Source of the DNA: Pseudaeromonas aegiceratis
GTDB lineage: Bacteria; Pseudomonadota; Gammaproteobacteria; Enterobacterales; Aeromonadaceae
DNA length: 64,000 bases
NCBI RefSeq assembly: GCF_046254905.1
Contig: NZ_CP158016.1
Span: 1,488,001 to 1,552,000 of the forward strand
Direction of reading: 5' to 3'
Shown: positions 22,464 through 31,333 of the stretch, piece by piece
Layout of the letters: the number at the start of each line of letters is the position of its first letter
How positions within the stretch are numbered: position 1 is the stretch's first letter
Position numbers and translations under genes: made by a program
Notes under the pieces: generated by a model
Database searches by the model: none
What the model saw: only the letters and a program-made list of their open reading frames with translations
What the model was told of the DNA's origin: nothing

Positions 22464-24737
22464 TCAGTCGGACTCCTTGGATGAGGGCGGTACCTGGGGG
22501 GCACTGTTGTCTGCGGCGGCGTCCCGAGCCGCCTTCTTGGCCTTGGCCCGGGCGATGGCGGCGGCCACCGCGGCCTGCCGGGGATCGGCGGCCGGTTCTT
22601 CGGTGAGGGCATCGGGCTGCGGGGCAGCCGGAGCGCTGTCGGTGACGGCAGCCGGCGTGGCCTCCAGGGTATCGGTGCCCGCCTCCCGAGCCGCCTTCTT
22701 GGCCTTGGCCCGGGCGATGGCGGCGGCCACCGCGGCCTGGCGGGGATCGGCGGCCGGTTCGTCCGTTGCCGAGGTAGTAGACGCGCTGTCCGCTTCGGCA
22801 GCCGGCGTGGCCTCTGGGGTATCGGCGCCCGCTTCCCGGGCCGCCTTCTTGGCCTTGGCCCGGGCGATGGCGGCGGCCACCGCGGCCTGCCGGGGATCGG
22901 CGGCCGGTTCGTCCGTCACCGAGGTGCTTGACGCCTTGTCCGCTTCGGCAGTCGGGGTCGGCTCAGTGGTATCGGCGCCTGTGTGCTGAGCCGCCTTCTT
23001 GGCCTTGGCCCGGGCGATGGCGGCGGCCACCGCGGCTTGCCTGGGATCGGCGGCGGGGGCGTCAGCCGTCGGCTCGGCAGGGGCGGTTTGGGAGTGGCTG
23101 GCCGCCTCGGCCGCCAGCGCGGCCTTCTTGGCCTTGGCCCGGGCCACGGCGGCGGCAATGGGATCCTCGGCGGCAACCGGGGCCGCCTGGCCGGCCTGCC
23201 TGGCCTTGATACGGGCCAGGGCCGCCGCCACAGGATCGTCGCCACCGGCGTCTTTCATCTGGGCGCGGCGGGCCTCGTTGGCCGCCTGCATCCGGCGTTC
23301 CCGCTCCAGCCGCTCCTCTTCCAGGCGCTGCTGCTTGTCGGCGAAGCGCTGCTTGGCCCGCTCGGCCTGGGCCTGTTCCTGGCGCTGGGCGCGCAGCTGG
23401 GACTTGGCCTGGCGGTAATACTGCACCAATGGAATGTTGCTGGGGCAGACCCAGGCACAGGCGCCGCATTCGATGCAGTCAAACAGCCGGTACTGCTCGG
23501 CGGTGTCCAGCTCGCCGGACTTGCTGTACCAGTACAGCTGCTGGGGCAACAGACTGGCGGGGCAGGCGTCGGCACACTGGCCGCAGCGGATGCAGTTCAT
23601 CTCCTCGTCCCGGCTTGGCAGGCTGGACTGGCTGGGGGCCAGCAGACAGTTGCTGGTCTTCACCAGGGGGACATCCGCATGGGGCAGGGTGAAGCCCATC
23701 ATGGGGCCGCCCATGATCACCCGCTGGCCGGGTTCGGGATCCAGGCCGAAGCGCTGCATCAGCCAGCGCACCGAGGTGCCGATGCGTACCCAGGCGTTGC
23801 CCGGCTGGGCCAGGCGGTCGCCGGTCAGGGTCACCACCCGGCGGATCAGGGGTTCATCTTCCACCACCGCCTGGCGGATGGCGTACAGGGTGCCGACGTT
23901 CTGCACCAGTATCCCCATCTCGATGGGGGGCTTGCCGCTGGGCACCTGGCGTCCGGTGAGTATCTCGATGAGCTGCCGCTCGCCGCCGGAGGGGTACTTG
24001 GTGGGCAGCACCTTCACCAGGGTGTGGGCGTTTTTCACCTGGGCCTTGATGGCGGCGATGGCTTCGGGCTTGTTGTCCTCGATGGCGATCAGGGTCAGCT
24101 GGGGCTTCAAGATCTGCTGCAGCAGGGTGATCCCATCGACGATGGCCGCCGCCTCGTCCCGCATCAGGCGATCGTCGGCTGTGATATAGGGTTCGCACTC
24201 GCAGCCGTTGACGATGAGCAGCGGCAGGGGCTCGTGCCGGGCAAAGGCCTGGGCGCCCTTGAGCTTGATGTCGGTGGGAAAACCGGCTCCGCCTAAGCCG
24301 GCGATGCCGGCGTCGTGGATGCGCGCCAGCAGGGCGTCCGGGTCACGCGCCGCATAATCGGGCCAGGGCTCCCGGGGGCGCCAGGTGTCCTGACCATCGG
24401 TCTCGATCACTATGCAGGGTTCGCTGAGGCCCGACGGGTGGGCGACGGTATGCTCTTCAATGGCCACCACAGTGCCCGAGCTGCTGGCGTGGATGGGCAC
24501 CTGCATGGGGGAGCTGGGGGCGGTGAGGGGCTGGCCGGTGAGCACCCGATCCCCCACCTGCACGCACAGCTCGGCGGCGGAGCCTATGTGTTGCTTCAGG
24601 GGCAGCACCAGCAGGGGTGGCAGGCCGGCATCCTGCAGGGCCGACCGGCTGGAGAGCTGCTTGTGCTCCTGGGGGTGAATGCCGCCGTGGAAGTCCCACA
24701 GCTTACCCTGGCGGATCTGTTCGAGCAGGCTATTCAT
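22464..24737 (-). CDS. rnfC: Rnf/Rsx electron transport complex subunit C, with long C-terminal repeats
   Basis: The NADH- and FMN-binding subunit of the complex. A Complex I 51-kDa-like domain has GGAGFPTDIKLKGA (residues about 150-163). Two 4Fe-4S motifs follow near residues 375-435: CIRCGQCADACPASLLP and CIECGACAWVCPSNIP. The last roughly 250 residues contain four copies of DPRQAAVAAAIARAKAKKAA spaced by about 30 residues, plus two degenerate copies nearer the core. Alanine/lysine helical repeats of this type also occur in E. coli RsxC. The gene overlaps rnfB by 8 bases. Confidence 0.96.
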   Translation of the reverse strand: MNSLLEQIRQGKLWDFHGGIHPQEHKQLSSRSALQDAGLPPLLVLPLKQHIGSAAELCVQVGDRVLTGQPLTAPSSPMQVPIHASSSGTVVAIEEHTVAHPSGLSEPCIVIETDGQDTWRPREPWPDYAARDPDALLARIHDAGIAGLGGAGFPTDIKLKGAQAFARHEPLPLLIVNGCECEPYITADDRLMRDEAAAIVDGITLLQQILKPQLTLIAIEDNKPEAIAAIKAQVKNAHTLVKVLPTKYPSGGERQLIEILTGRQVPSGKPPIEMGILVQNVGTLYAIRQAVVEDEPLIRRVVTLTGDRLAQPGNAWVRIGTSVRWLMQRFGLDPEPGQRVIMGGPMMGFTLPHADVPLVKTSNCLLAPSQSSLPSRDEEMNCIRCGQCADACPASLLPQQLYWYSKSGELDTAEQYRLFDCIECGACAWVCPSNIPLVQYYRQAKSQLRAQRQEQAQAERAKQRFADKQQRLEEERLERERRMQAANEARRAQMKDAGGDDPVAAALARIKARQAGQAAPVAAEDPIAAAVARAKAKKAALAAEAASHSQTAPAEPTADAPAADPRQAAVAAAIARAKAKKAAQHTGADTTEPTPTAEADKASSTSVTDEPAADPRQAAVAAAIARAKAKKAAREAGADTPEATPAAEADSASTTSATDEPAADPRQAAVAAAIARAKAKKAAREAGTDTLEATPAAVTDSAPAAPQPDALTEEPAADPRQAAVAAAIARAKAKKAARDAAADNSAPQVPPSSKESD

Positions 24738-25293
24738 GGCTGTTTACTACCTTCACCGGGATCCTATCCAGCTCCCATTGCCAGGTGTCCGGGGTCTCGG
24801 GCAATGCAATCATCTCGATACAGTTGGTGGGGCAGGGGTCCACGCAAAGATCGCAGCCGGTACACTCCTGCCGCAGTATGGTGTGCATCAGCTTGGGGGC
24901 CCCCACGATGGCGTCCACCGGACAGGCCTGGATGCACTTGGTGCAGCCGATGCAGCGGTCCTCGTGGATGAAGGCCACCTTCTTCACCGGCGCCTCCACC
25001 GGACCCTCACCCTTGGGAGGCTCGACCCCCAGCAGATCGGCGATCTTGTTGATGGTGGGTTCGCCGCCGGGCACGCACTTGTTGATGGCATCCCCATTCG
25101 CCACGGCCTCGGCATAGGGGCGGCAGCCGGGATAGCCACACTGGCCACACTGGGTCTGGGGCAGCAGGGCGTCGATCTGATCGACTATGGGGTCGGCCTC
25201 CACCTTGAAGCGGATGGCGGCATAGCCCAGGATCAGGCCAAACACCAGGGCCAGCAGGGCGAACAGCAGTATGACGACTAGGAAATGGCTCAT
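24730..25293 (-). CDS. rnfB: Rnf/Rsx electron transport complex subunit B
   Basis: The ferredoxin-like electron entry subunit, 187 aa. One N-terminal membrane helix (HFLVVILLFALLALVFGLIL) is followed by the Fe-S cluster motif TQCGQCGYPGC with a later Cys, and two ferredoxin-type clusters, CIGCTKCIQACP and CTGCDLCVDPCP. The start at 25293 lies 2 bases after the rnfA stop and has a weak ribosome site, so coupling to rnfA is likely. Confidence 0.96.
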   Translation of the reverse strand: MSHFLVVILLFALLALVFGLILGYAAIRFKVEADPIVDQIDALLPQTQCGQCGYPGCRPYAEAVANGDAINKCVPGGEPTINKIADLLGVEPPKGEGPVEAPVKKVAFIHEDRCIGCTKCIQACPVDAIVGAPKLMHTILRQECTGCDLCVDPCPTNCIEMIALPETPDTWQWELDRIPVKVVNSHE

Positions 25294-25295
25294 GG

Positions 25296-25877
25296 TCAGG
25301 GTTTGATGAGTCCGGTAAAGCCCATGAAGGCCAGCGACATCAGGCCGGCGGTAATCATGGCGATGGCGATGCCGCGAAACGGCAGGGGCACGTCCGCCGA
25401 CGCCAACCGCTCCCGCAGGCTGGCAAACAGCACCAGCACCAAGCAAAAGCCCAGGCCGGCCCCCAGGCCGTAGATCAGGCTGGCCAGAAAATCATGGCCC
25501 GAGCTGACGTTGAGCAGCGACAAGCCCAGCACTATGCAGTTGGTGGTGATGAGGGGCAGGTAGATGCCCAGCAGGCGGTAGAGGGCGGGACTCGTCTTGT
25601 GCACCACCATCTCGGTGAACTGCACCACCACGGCGATCACCAGGATGAAGGCCATGATCCGCAGGTAGCCCAGCCCCAGGGGCGCCAGCAGCCAATGCTC
25701 CACCAAATAGGTGAGCATGGCGGTCAGGGTCAGCACGAAGGCGGTGGCCAGGCCCATGCCGGCGGCGGGCTCCAGCTTACGGGAGACCCCCATGAAGGGA
25801 CACAGGCCCAGGAACTTGACCAGCACGAAGTTGTTTACCAACACGGTGCTGATCAGTAGCAGCAGATAGTCTGTCAT
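25296..25877 (-). CDS. rnfA: Rnf/Rsx electron transport complex subunit A
   Basis: A six-helix membrane subunit of 193 aa, identical in length to E. coli RsxA. It starts MTDYLLLLISTVLVNNFVLV and contains FLGLCPFMGVS and ITTNCIVLGLSLLN. Cysteines in RnfA/E are thought to hold an in-membrane Fe-S centre. It is the first gene of rnfABCDGE-nth-gloA. No strong Shine-Dalgarno precedes the ATG at 25877. The promoter must lie in the 190-base gap shared with the divergent DMT gene. Confidence 0.96.
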   Translation of the reverse strand: MTDYLLLLISTVLVNNFVLVKFLGLCPFMGVSRKLEPAAGMGLATAFVLTLTAMLTYLVEHWLLAPLGLGYLRIMAFILVIAVVVQFTEMVVHKTSPALYRLLGIYLPLITTNCIVLGLSLLNVSSGHDFLASLIYGLGAGLGFCLVLVLFASLRERLASADVPLPFRGIAIAMITAGLMSLAFMGFTGLIKP

Positions 25878-26068
25878 TAACAACGCATAGCCGGGAAAAA
25901 CGGTCCTTATTATCGGTGCTTGCCCGCGCCATAACAACCCAAAAACCGCGTGTCTTCTACCGGGCGGCCCCCGGGACTGGCCAGAAGAAATATCGGCGCT
26001 GTCCCCTACCGACCAGGGGATCCAACCAGTACACTGGCAAACCGCTGTATTATTGCTGGAGTCGTAAC

Positions 26069-27103
26069 GTGCAATTGCTTCCCCTGGCGTCCCTCACCCT
26101 GGCCATGTCCCTGTGGGCCAGCGCCTTCATCGCCCTCAAACACATCCTGGCCCTCTGGGGACCGGGGCAGGTGATCTTCTGCCGTATGCTGGTGGCCAGC
26201 TGCTGCTTCCTCTTGATGTACAAGGGGTTGGGCAAGTTTCGCTATCGGGCCGGCGACTGGCGCTGGCTGCTGCTAATGAGCCTGGCGGAACCCTGCTTCT
26301 ACTTTCTGCTGGAGGCCAACGCCCTGCGCTTCACCACCGCCGGGCAGGCGGGGATGATCACCTCCACCCTGCCGGTGCTGGTGTCGCTGGTGGCCTATTT
26401 CACCCTGGGGGAGCGGGTGAGCGCCCGGCAGTGGCTGGGCTTCTTGCTGGCCATGGCCGGGGTGACCGTGTTGAGCCTGTCCGGCACCCAGAGCGAGAAC
26501 GCCAGCAATCCGCTGCTGGGCAACCTGCTGGAGTTCGGTGCCATGCTCTGTGCCGCTGTCTACTCTGTGGTGCTAAAAAAGATGTCCAGTCGCTACAGCC
26601 CCTTGACTCTGACCTCGATCCAGGCCTTCATCGGCACCCTGTTCTTCCTGCCCCTGGCCCTGTCCGAACCCTGGCCCCAGCAGACCGGCGCCATGGAGCT
26701 GGGGATCATCTTCTACCTGGGCACCTGTATCACTTTGGGGGCCTATCTGCTGTTCAACTGGGCCATCACCAAGATGCCGGTGACCATTGCCAACGCCTAT
26801 ATCAACCTCATTCCCGTGTTTACCCTGCTGTTTGCCTACCTGCTGCTGGGGGAGACCCTCAATCATATCCAGCTGATGGCCTCGGGCCTGGTGCTGGTGG
26901 GGGTGGTGCTGAGCCAGCTGCCGCTGCGGCGCCGACGGGCGCTGCCGGCGCCAGGGTCAACCGGCAAAGGCGGGGTCCTGGGCCAGCTCCATGACCCCAT
27001 TGATGCCAAACTGCACCCCCATGCAGATGAGCAGGAAGCCCATGATGCGGGTCATGGCATCGATGCCGCTTTGTCCCAGCAGGCGGCAGACCGGCCCCGC
27101 TAG
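26069..27103 (+). CDS. DMT family (EamA) exporter with an unusual C-terminal tail
   Basis: A ten-helix drug/metabolite transporter with two EamA repeats: LASLTLAMSLWASAFIALKH opens the first, and LGNLLEFGAMLCAAVYSVVL opens the second. The second ends in LLFAYLLLGETLNHIQ and QLPLRRRRALPAPG. The GTG at 26069 follows TGGAG by 7 bases. The usual family length is about 300 aa. Here a hydrophilic tail of some 50 residues (from GSTGKGG onward) runs antisense into the MarC gene for 147 bases. I infer that an ancestral stop was lost. A DMT gene beside rnfA is also seen in vibrios. Confidence 0.88.
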   Translation: MQLLPLASLTLAMSLWASAFIALKHILALWGPGQVIFCRMLVASCCFLLMYKGLGKFRYRAGDWRWLLLMSLAEPCFYFLLEANALRFTTAGQAGMITSTLPVLVSLVAYFTLGERVSARQWLGFLLAMAGVTVLSLSGTQSENASNPLLGNLLEFGAMLCAAVYSVVLKKMSSRYSPLTLTSIQAFIGTLFFLPLALSEPWPQQTGAMELGIIFYLGTCITLGAYLLFNWAITKMPVTIANAYINLIPVFTLLFAYLLLGETLNHIQLMASGLVLVGVVLSQLPLRRRRALPAPGSTGKGGVLGQLHDPIDAKLHPHADEQEAHDAGHGIDAALSQQAADRPR

Positions 27104-27610
27104 CCGCAGCGTGCCCCAGCTGATGAGGCTGATGAGGGCAAACCCCAGCAGCACCCCCAGGTAGAGGGGCCAGCGGGGGACCTCGTCCGGCGCATCGGCG
27201 ATCTGGGCCGCGCCGCTGATGATCACCGCCATGGTGCCGGGCCCGCAGAGGCTGGGCATGGTCAGGGGCACGAAGGCGATGTTCTGCCCCTCGGGCTCGG
27301 CCACGCCGTGGCCTGGCTGGGGAAACAGCATGCGAAAGCCGATGAAGCCGATCACCATGCCGCCGGCCAGCCGCAGCCCCGGCATGGAGATACCAAACAC
27401 CTCCAGGATCCCGGAGCCGACAAACAGGGTCAGGCTGAGGGTGCAGAACAGGTAGAGGGTGGTCTGGTTCACCGTGCGCCTGAGCTGCTCCCGGGACATG
27501 CCCTTGCTCAGCCCCAGCAGCAGGGTGGCGGTGGTGGGGGGGTTGACCATGGGCAGCAGGGCCAGCACCGTCATGCCGGTGAGTTGCAGCGTCAGTTGAA
27601 GGGGGGTCAT
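26957..27610 (-). CDS. MarC family integral membrane protein
   Basis: Six hydrophobic segments with the family motif MTVLALLPMVNPPTTATLLL in helix 1 and PLTMPSLCGPGTMAVIISG in the second half. Members are of unknown substrate. The ATG at 27610 follows AGGAGA by 6 bases. The 3' end overlaps the convergent exporter gene by 147 bases, and since its ending (GVMELAQDPAFAG) looks natural for the family, the overlap is attributed to the exporter. Length is 217 aa. Confidence 0.9.
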   Translation of the reverse strand: MTPLQLTLQLTGMTVLALLPMVNPPTTATLLLGLSKGMSREQLRRTVNQTTLYLFCTLSLTLFVGSGILEVFGISMPGLRLAGGMVIGFIGFRMLFPQPGHGVAEPEGQNIAFVPLTMPSLCGPGTMAVIISGAAQIADAPDEVPRWPLYLGVLLGFALISLISWGTLRLAGPVCRLLGQSGIDAMTRIMGFLLICMGVQFGINGVMELAQDPAFAG

Positions 27611-27762
27611 GGTGGTCTCCTGAGGGTGTGGCCATCTTATAGACAAGCCAGGCCGGCCTGGCAATCGGCCGGGGCCGGTAAATCCGTCCTGGTTCACACG
27701 CGGTTCAGCTTGTCGCTTCCTATGCTTAGCCCATCACTGGTGGGGCAAGGAGCGTCATCACG

Positions 27763-28518
27763 ATGAGCGAGATTCGCTGGCGGACCCTGGATCTGGACGC
27801 CATGGATGAGGAGAAGCGCCAGGAGTGGCTGCAGACCCTGGCGCCGCTGCAGGCGGCTATCTTCGGTGAGACGGCCCGGGTTCAGCTGGCCAGCTACCTG
27901 TTTCGCGATCAGGCCAGCCGTAACCGGCTGCGGCTGTTTTACGCCGACCGGACCCTGGTGGGGTATCAGGGGGTGCATCTGTTCGAGACCCGCAGCCGGC
28001 AGGGGGAGGCCATCGCCGTGCTGCGCGCCGAGGCGGGGCTGCTGCGCCCCTATCGGCGCCACCATCTGACGCCGCGGCTCCTGTGGGCGGAGGCGGTGCG
28101 CTACAAGCTCCGCCACCCCGGCCGCCGGCTCCTCTACCTGAGTGTCTATGTCCACCCCTCCAGCTATCGCCTGGCCTGGGACTGTAGCCGGGCCATCTAT
28201 CCCGGACCCGGCCCGGCGATCCCTTCTGACTTGGCGGAACTGCGGGAGCAACTGGTGGACTATTTTGCCCTGGTGCGGCCGGATGTGGCCCGCCCCCTGG
28301 TGTTGGACAGCGGCTGGGTGGTGCAGGACAGCCAGGCCGACCGCGATTTCTGGGCCGCGTGCCCTCATCCGGCGGTGCGCCGCTTCCTGGCGCTCAATCC
28401 TGACTATGCCCGGGGCCTAGGCCTGCTGACCCTGATCCCCCTGCACTGGCGCAACCTGGCCTGGGGGCTGTGGGCCCTGCTCGCCAACCGTTGGCGAGGG
28501 GATGCAAGTGGCCGGTGA
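27763..28518 (+). CDS. GNAT-like hypothetical protein, 251 aa
   Basis: There is no clear family name. The middle third resembles a GNAT fold: a strand ending VLRAEAGLLRPYRRHH followed by a helix and then LYLSVYVHPSSYRLAWD, where acetyltransferases place the CoA loop and the P-x-SY motif. The C-terminal third, from PSDLAELREQLVDYF, is Arg/Leu rich with a hydrophobic last helix. The ATG at 27763 has AAGGAG 10 bases upstream. It overlaps the next gene by 17 bases, so the two are expressed together. Confidence 0.65.
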   Translation: MSEIRWRTLDLDAMDEEKRQEWLQTLAPLQAAIFGETARVQLASYLFRDQASRNRLRLFYADRTLVGYQGVHLFETRSRQGEAIAVLRAEAGLLRPYRRHHLTPRLLWAEAVRYKLRHPGRRLLYLSVYVHPSSYRLAWDCSRAIYPGPGPAIPSDLAELREQLVDYFALVRPDVARPLVLDSGWVVQDSQADRDFWAACPHPAVRRFLALNPDYARGLGLLTLIPLHWRNLAWGLWALLANRWRGDASGR

Positions 28519-29284
28519 GGCGGCGGATACCGTGCCCCTGGTGCTGTTGCGGGGCCTGCTGCGGGACAGCCGCCACTGGGGCGATTGGCCCGGGCGGTTG
28601 GCCCAACTCACCGGGCGCCCCGTGGTGTGCCTGGATCTGCCGGGCAATGGCGCTCTGGTGGCGCAGACCTCGCCCCTGGCCATGCCGGGGGTGGTGGCGG
28701 TGCTGCGCCGCCAGCTAAGGGCGCTGGGGGTGCCCGCCGGTCGCGCCGTGGATCTGCTGGGCCTGTCCCTGGGGGGCATGGCGGCCCTGGCCTGGGCAGA
28801 CTGCCATCCGGCCGAGGTCCGCTCCCTGGTGCTGATCAACAGCAGTCTGGCGGGGGTTTGCCCCTGGTATCGCCGATTGCGGCTTGCCAGCCTGCCCCTG
28901 TGGCTGAGCCTGCTGTGGCGGGGCCTTGTGGCCCGGGAGGCCGGCATACTGGTCCTGACCGTCAACCGCCCCCAAGTGCGTGAGCGATATCTGCCCGATT
29001 GGCGGCATTGGGCCGCCACGGCGGCCACCGGACGGCGCAACCTGCTGCGACAGCTGCTGTGTGCGGCCCGCTATCATCAGCGCCGGGCGCCGGCCTGTCC
29101 CACGCTGCTGCTGGCCGCCCGGGCAGATCGCCTGGTGGACTGGCGCTGCAGCGCGGCCCTGGCCCGGGCCTGGCAACTGCCGCTGCGCCTGCATGAGAGC
29201 GCCGGCCACGATCTGCCCCTGGAGGAGCCAGGCTGGGTCGAGGCCCAGCTGCTTGACTGGTGGCAGAGCCTGGCCGGCGAATGA
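28502..29284 (+). CDS. alpha/beta hydrolase
   Basis: An alpha/beta-fold hydrolase of 260 aa. The nucleophile elbow is GLSLGGM, the likely acid is Asp in AARADRLVD, and the His is in ESAGHDLPLEEP. The oxyanion segment near LLRGLLRDSRHW replaces the more common HGxxG. No signal peptide is present. It is the second gene of a two-gene unit with the GNAT-like protein, an arrangement that suggests a shared lipid- or acyl-related substrate, but that is inference. Confidence 0.88.
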   Translation: MQVAGEAADTVPLVLLRGLLRDSRHWGDWPGRLAQLTGRPVVCLDLPGNGALVAQTSPLAMPGVVAVLRRQLRALGVPAGRAVDLLGLSLGGMAALAWADCHPAEVRSLVLINSSLAGVCPWYRRLRLASLPLWLSLLWRGLVAREAGILVLTVNRPQVRERYLPDWRHWAATAATGRRNLLRQLLCAARYHQRRAPACPTLLLAARADRLVDWRCSAALARAWQLPLRLHESAGHDLPLEEPGWVEAQLLDWWQSLAGE

Positions 29285-29298
29285 CAGCGATAAAGAAA

Positions 29299-29320
29299 AC
29301 GGGAGGCCTTGGCCTCCCGT
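29299..29320 (-). terminator. terminator after pfkA
   Basis: ACGGGAGGCC/GGCCTCCCGT is a 10-bp stem with a 2-base loop. On the minus strand it runs into TTTTCTTTA, so it mainly ends pfkA. The hydrolase gene converges on it from the other side. Confidence 0.85.
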
Positions 29321-29348
29321 CGGTTGTCATCTGCTTGATACGCCTGTC

Positions 29349-30311
29349 TTAGAACAGGGTGTCGCTCAGCGTGAACATCTCTTCGTCGAACGGACGCTTC
29401 ATGTTCTCGATGCAGTCGATGATGTCGTGGTGCACCAGCTGGTTCTTCATGATGCCGACGCAGCGACCACCGTGACCATCCAGCAGCAGCTCGACGGCGT
29501 AGGCGCCCATGCGGCTGGCCAGGATGCGGTCCCGCGCTGTGGGGCTACCGCCACGCTGGATGTGACCCAGAATGGTGGCACGGGTTTCCAGACCGGTGTG
29601 GGCTTCGATTTCCTTGGCCAGGGCGTTCACGTCGGTGACGTGTTCGCAGATGGTGACCATGGCGTGGCGCTTGCCCTTGGCAATGCCGTTGTCGATCTGG
29701 GCGATGAGTTCGGCCTTGTTGAAGCCCTTCTCCGGCACCACCACGAACTCGGCACCGCCGGCGACGGCGGCGTGCATGGCCAGGTCGCCACAGTGACGGC
29801 CCATGACTTCCACGATGGAGATCCGCTTGTGGGAGGTGGAGGTGTCACGCAGACGGTCGATGGCTTCCATCACCACGTTCAGGGCGGTGTCAAAGCCGAT
29901 GGTGAAGGAGGTACCGGCGATGTCGTTATCTATGGTGCCCGGCAGGCCGATGCAGGGGTAACCCATCTCGGTCAGCTTCTTGGCGCCCATGTAGGAGCCG
30001 TCGCCACCGATCACCACCAGGGCGTCGATGCCGTGCTTCTTCAGGTTTTCGATGGCTTCGCGGCGGACGGATTCTTCCTTGAAGGCGGGGAAGCGGGCAG
30101 AGCCGAGGAAGGTACCACCGCGGTTGATCACGTCGGATACGCTATGGCGCTCGAGCTTTTCGATCCGATCCTGGTGCAGACCCAGGTAACCGTCCCGAAC
30201 ACCGTAAACTTCGATGCCCTTGGACAGTGCGGCGCGGACAACGGCACGGATGGCCGCATTCATGCCCGGTGAGTCGCCGCCGCTGGTCAGGACGCCAATT
30301 TTCTTGATCAT
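29349..30311 (-). CDS. pfkA: ATP-dependent 6-phosphofructokinase
   Basis: Converts fructose 6-phosphate and ATP to fructose 1,6-bisphosphate. The N-terminal GVLTSGGDSPGMNAAIR, the ATP/Mg site VVIGGDGSYMGA and the catalytic region GLPGTIDNDIAGTSFTIGFD are all in place. At 320 aa it equals E. coli PfkA, a tetramer controlled by ADP and phosphoenolpyruvate. It lies downstream of tpiA on the same strand with about 200 bases between them, so it probably has its own promoter. Confidence 0.98.
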   Translation of the reverse strand: MIKKIGVLTSGGDSPGMNAAIRAVVRAALSKGIEVYGVRDGYLGLHQDRIEKLERHSVSDVINRGGTFLGSARFPAFKEESVRREAIENLKKHGIDALVVIGGDGSYMGAKKLTEMGYPCIGLPGTIDNDIAGTSFTIGFDTALNVVMEAIDRLRDTSTSHKRISIVEVMGRHCGDLAMHAAVAGGAEFVVVPEKGFNKAELIAQIDNGIAKGKRHAMVTICEHVTDVNALAKEIEAHTGLETRATILGHIQRGGSPTARDRILASRMGAYAVELLLDGHGGRCVGIMKNQLVHHDIIDCIENMKRPFDEEMFTLSDTLF

Positions 30312-30419
30312 AGTGTGCCTCTATAAGTCGTCAGAACGTTAAAAAAAGTCGGCGCGAGGCCGTCGGTTCACGCTGGATGTCGTTTGCAGTCTAGCCCTGA
30401 GTGGCAGGATCTGGCTGCT

Positions 30420-30428
30420 TGTTATAAT
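30420..30428 (+). promoter_or_regulatory. extended -10 promoter pointing into tpiA antisense
   Basis: TGTTATAAT is a perfect extended -10 (TGnTATAAT) on the plus strand in the pfkA-tpiA gap. The -35 region is poor, as is common for extended -10 promoters. The same bases read on the minus strand give TATAAC, so this may instead be part of the pfkA promoter. Confidence 0.35.
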
Positions 30429-30481
30429 GCGCTGCCCTTGTCCCGGCAGGATCCAGTGGCGACGGTCAGCGTGGTTAAGGC

Positions 30482-30503
30482 AAGGGTGCCGAAAGGCACC
30501 CTT
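30482..30503 (-). terminator. hairpin after tpiA
   Basis: AAGGGTGCC/GGCACCCTT is a 9-bp perfect stem with a 4-base loop, 11 bases past the tpiA stop. No long T tract follows on the minus strand, so termination may be partial, letting some transcripts continue into pfkA. Confidence 0.6.
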
Positions 30504-30513
30504 GGTCTTGCGA

Positions 30514-31269
30514 TTACTGCTTGGCGCCAGCGATGATTTGAGCAAAATCATCCGGCTTCAGGGAGGCGCCGCCTACCAGGCCGCCGTCGATGTCCGGCTG
30601 ACCAAACAGATTGGCAGCGGAGGCACCGGTCACGGAACCGCCGTACAGGATCTGCACCTTGGCAGCCACGTCGGCGTCAAAGCCGGCCAGGTAGCCACGG
30701 ATGTGGGCGTGAACGGCCTGGGCGATTTCCGGGGTGGCGGTCTTGCCGGTACCGATGGCCCATACGGGTTCGTAGGCAACCACGGCCTTGGCGAAGGAGG
30801 CGATACCGCAACGGTCGATAACGGCCTTCAGCTGTTCTTCAACCACCTGATTGGTGGTACCGGCTTCGAATTGAGCCAGAGTTTCACCGATGCACAGTAC
30901 CGGCACCAGGTCGGCAGCCTGAATGGCTTCGTACTTGGCGGCTACCACGGCGTCGGTTTCGGCGTGCAGGGTGCGGCGCTCGGAGTGACCCACCAGGGCG
31001 TACTTGCAGCCGAATTCCTTCAGCATGACCGGAGAGTTTTCACCGGTGAAGGCACCAGAGGTGTGAACGTCGGCGTTTTGGGCACCGTATTGGATACGGC
31101 TGCCTTCAGCCAGCTTCTCGACCAGGCCCAGGAAGATCACCGGCGGGCAAACGGCCACTTCAACGCCTTCTGCCTTGGCTGCCGGCTCGATCAGCGCCTT
31201 AACCAGGGCTTCAACAGAGGCTTTGGTGCCGTTCAACTTCCAGTTACCCATGACCAATGGTTGTCTCAT
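30514..31269 (-). CDS. tpiA: triosephosphate isomerase
   Basis: Interconverts glyceraldehyde 3-phosphate and dihydroxyacetone phosphate. GNWKLNG holds the active-site Asn and Lys, VGHSERR holds the catalytic His, and AYEPVWAIGTGKTA holds the catalytic Glu and loop 6. YGGSV and GGLVGGASL form the phosphate-binding end. Length is 251 aa. It lies upstream of pfkA, and both are glycolytic. Confidence 0.98.
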   Translation of the reverse strand: MRQPLVMGNWKLNGTKASVEALVKALIEPAAKAEGVEVAVCPPVIFLGLVEKLAEGSRIQYGAQNADVHTSGAFTGENSPVMLKEFGCKYALVGHSERRTLHAETDAVVAAKYEAIQAADLVPVLCIGETLAQFEAGTTNQVVEEQLKAVIDRCGIASFAKAVVAYEPVWAIGTGKTATPEIAQAVHAHIRGYLAGFDADVAAKVQILYGGSVTGASAANLFGQPDIDGGLVGGASLKPDDFAQIIAGAKQ

Positions 31270-31333
31270 TCTTTCATCCTCCAGATGGTATTAGCTGCGG
31301 GCCATTATAAGAGCGAAGTCTGGCCCCGGGTAG

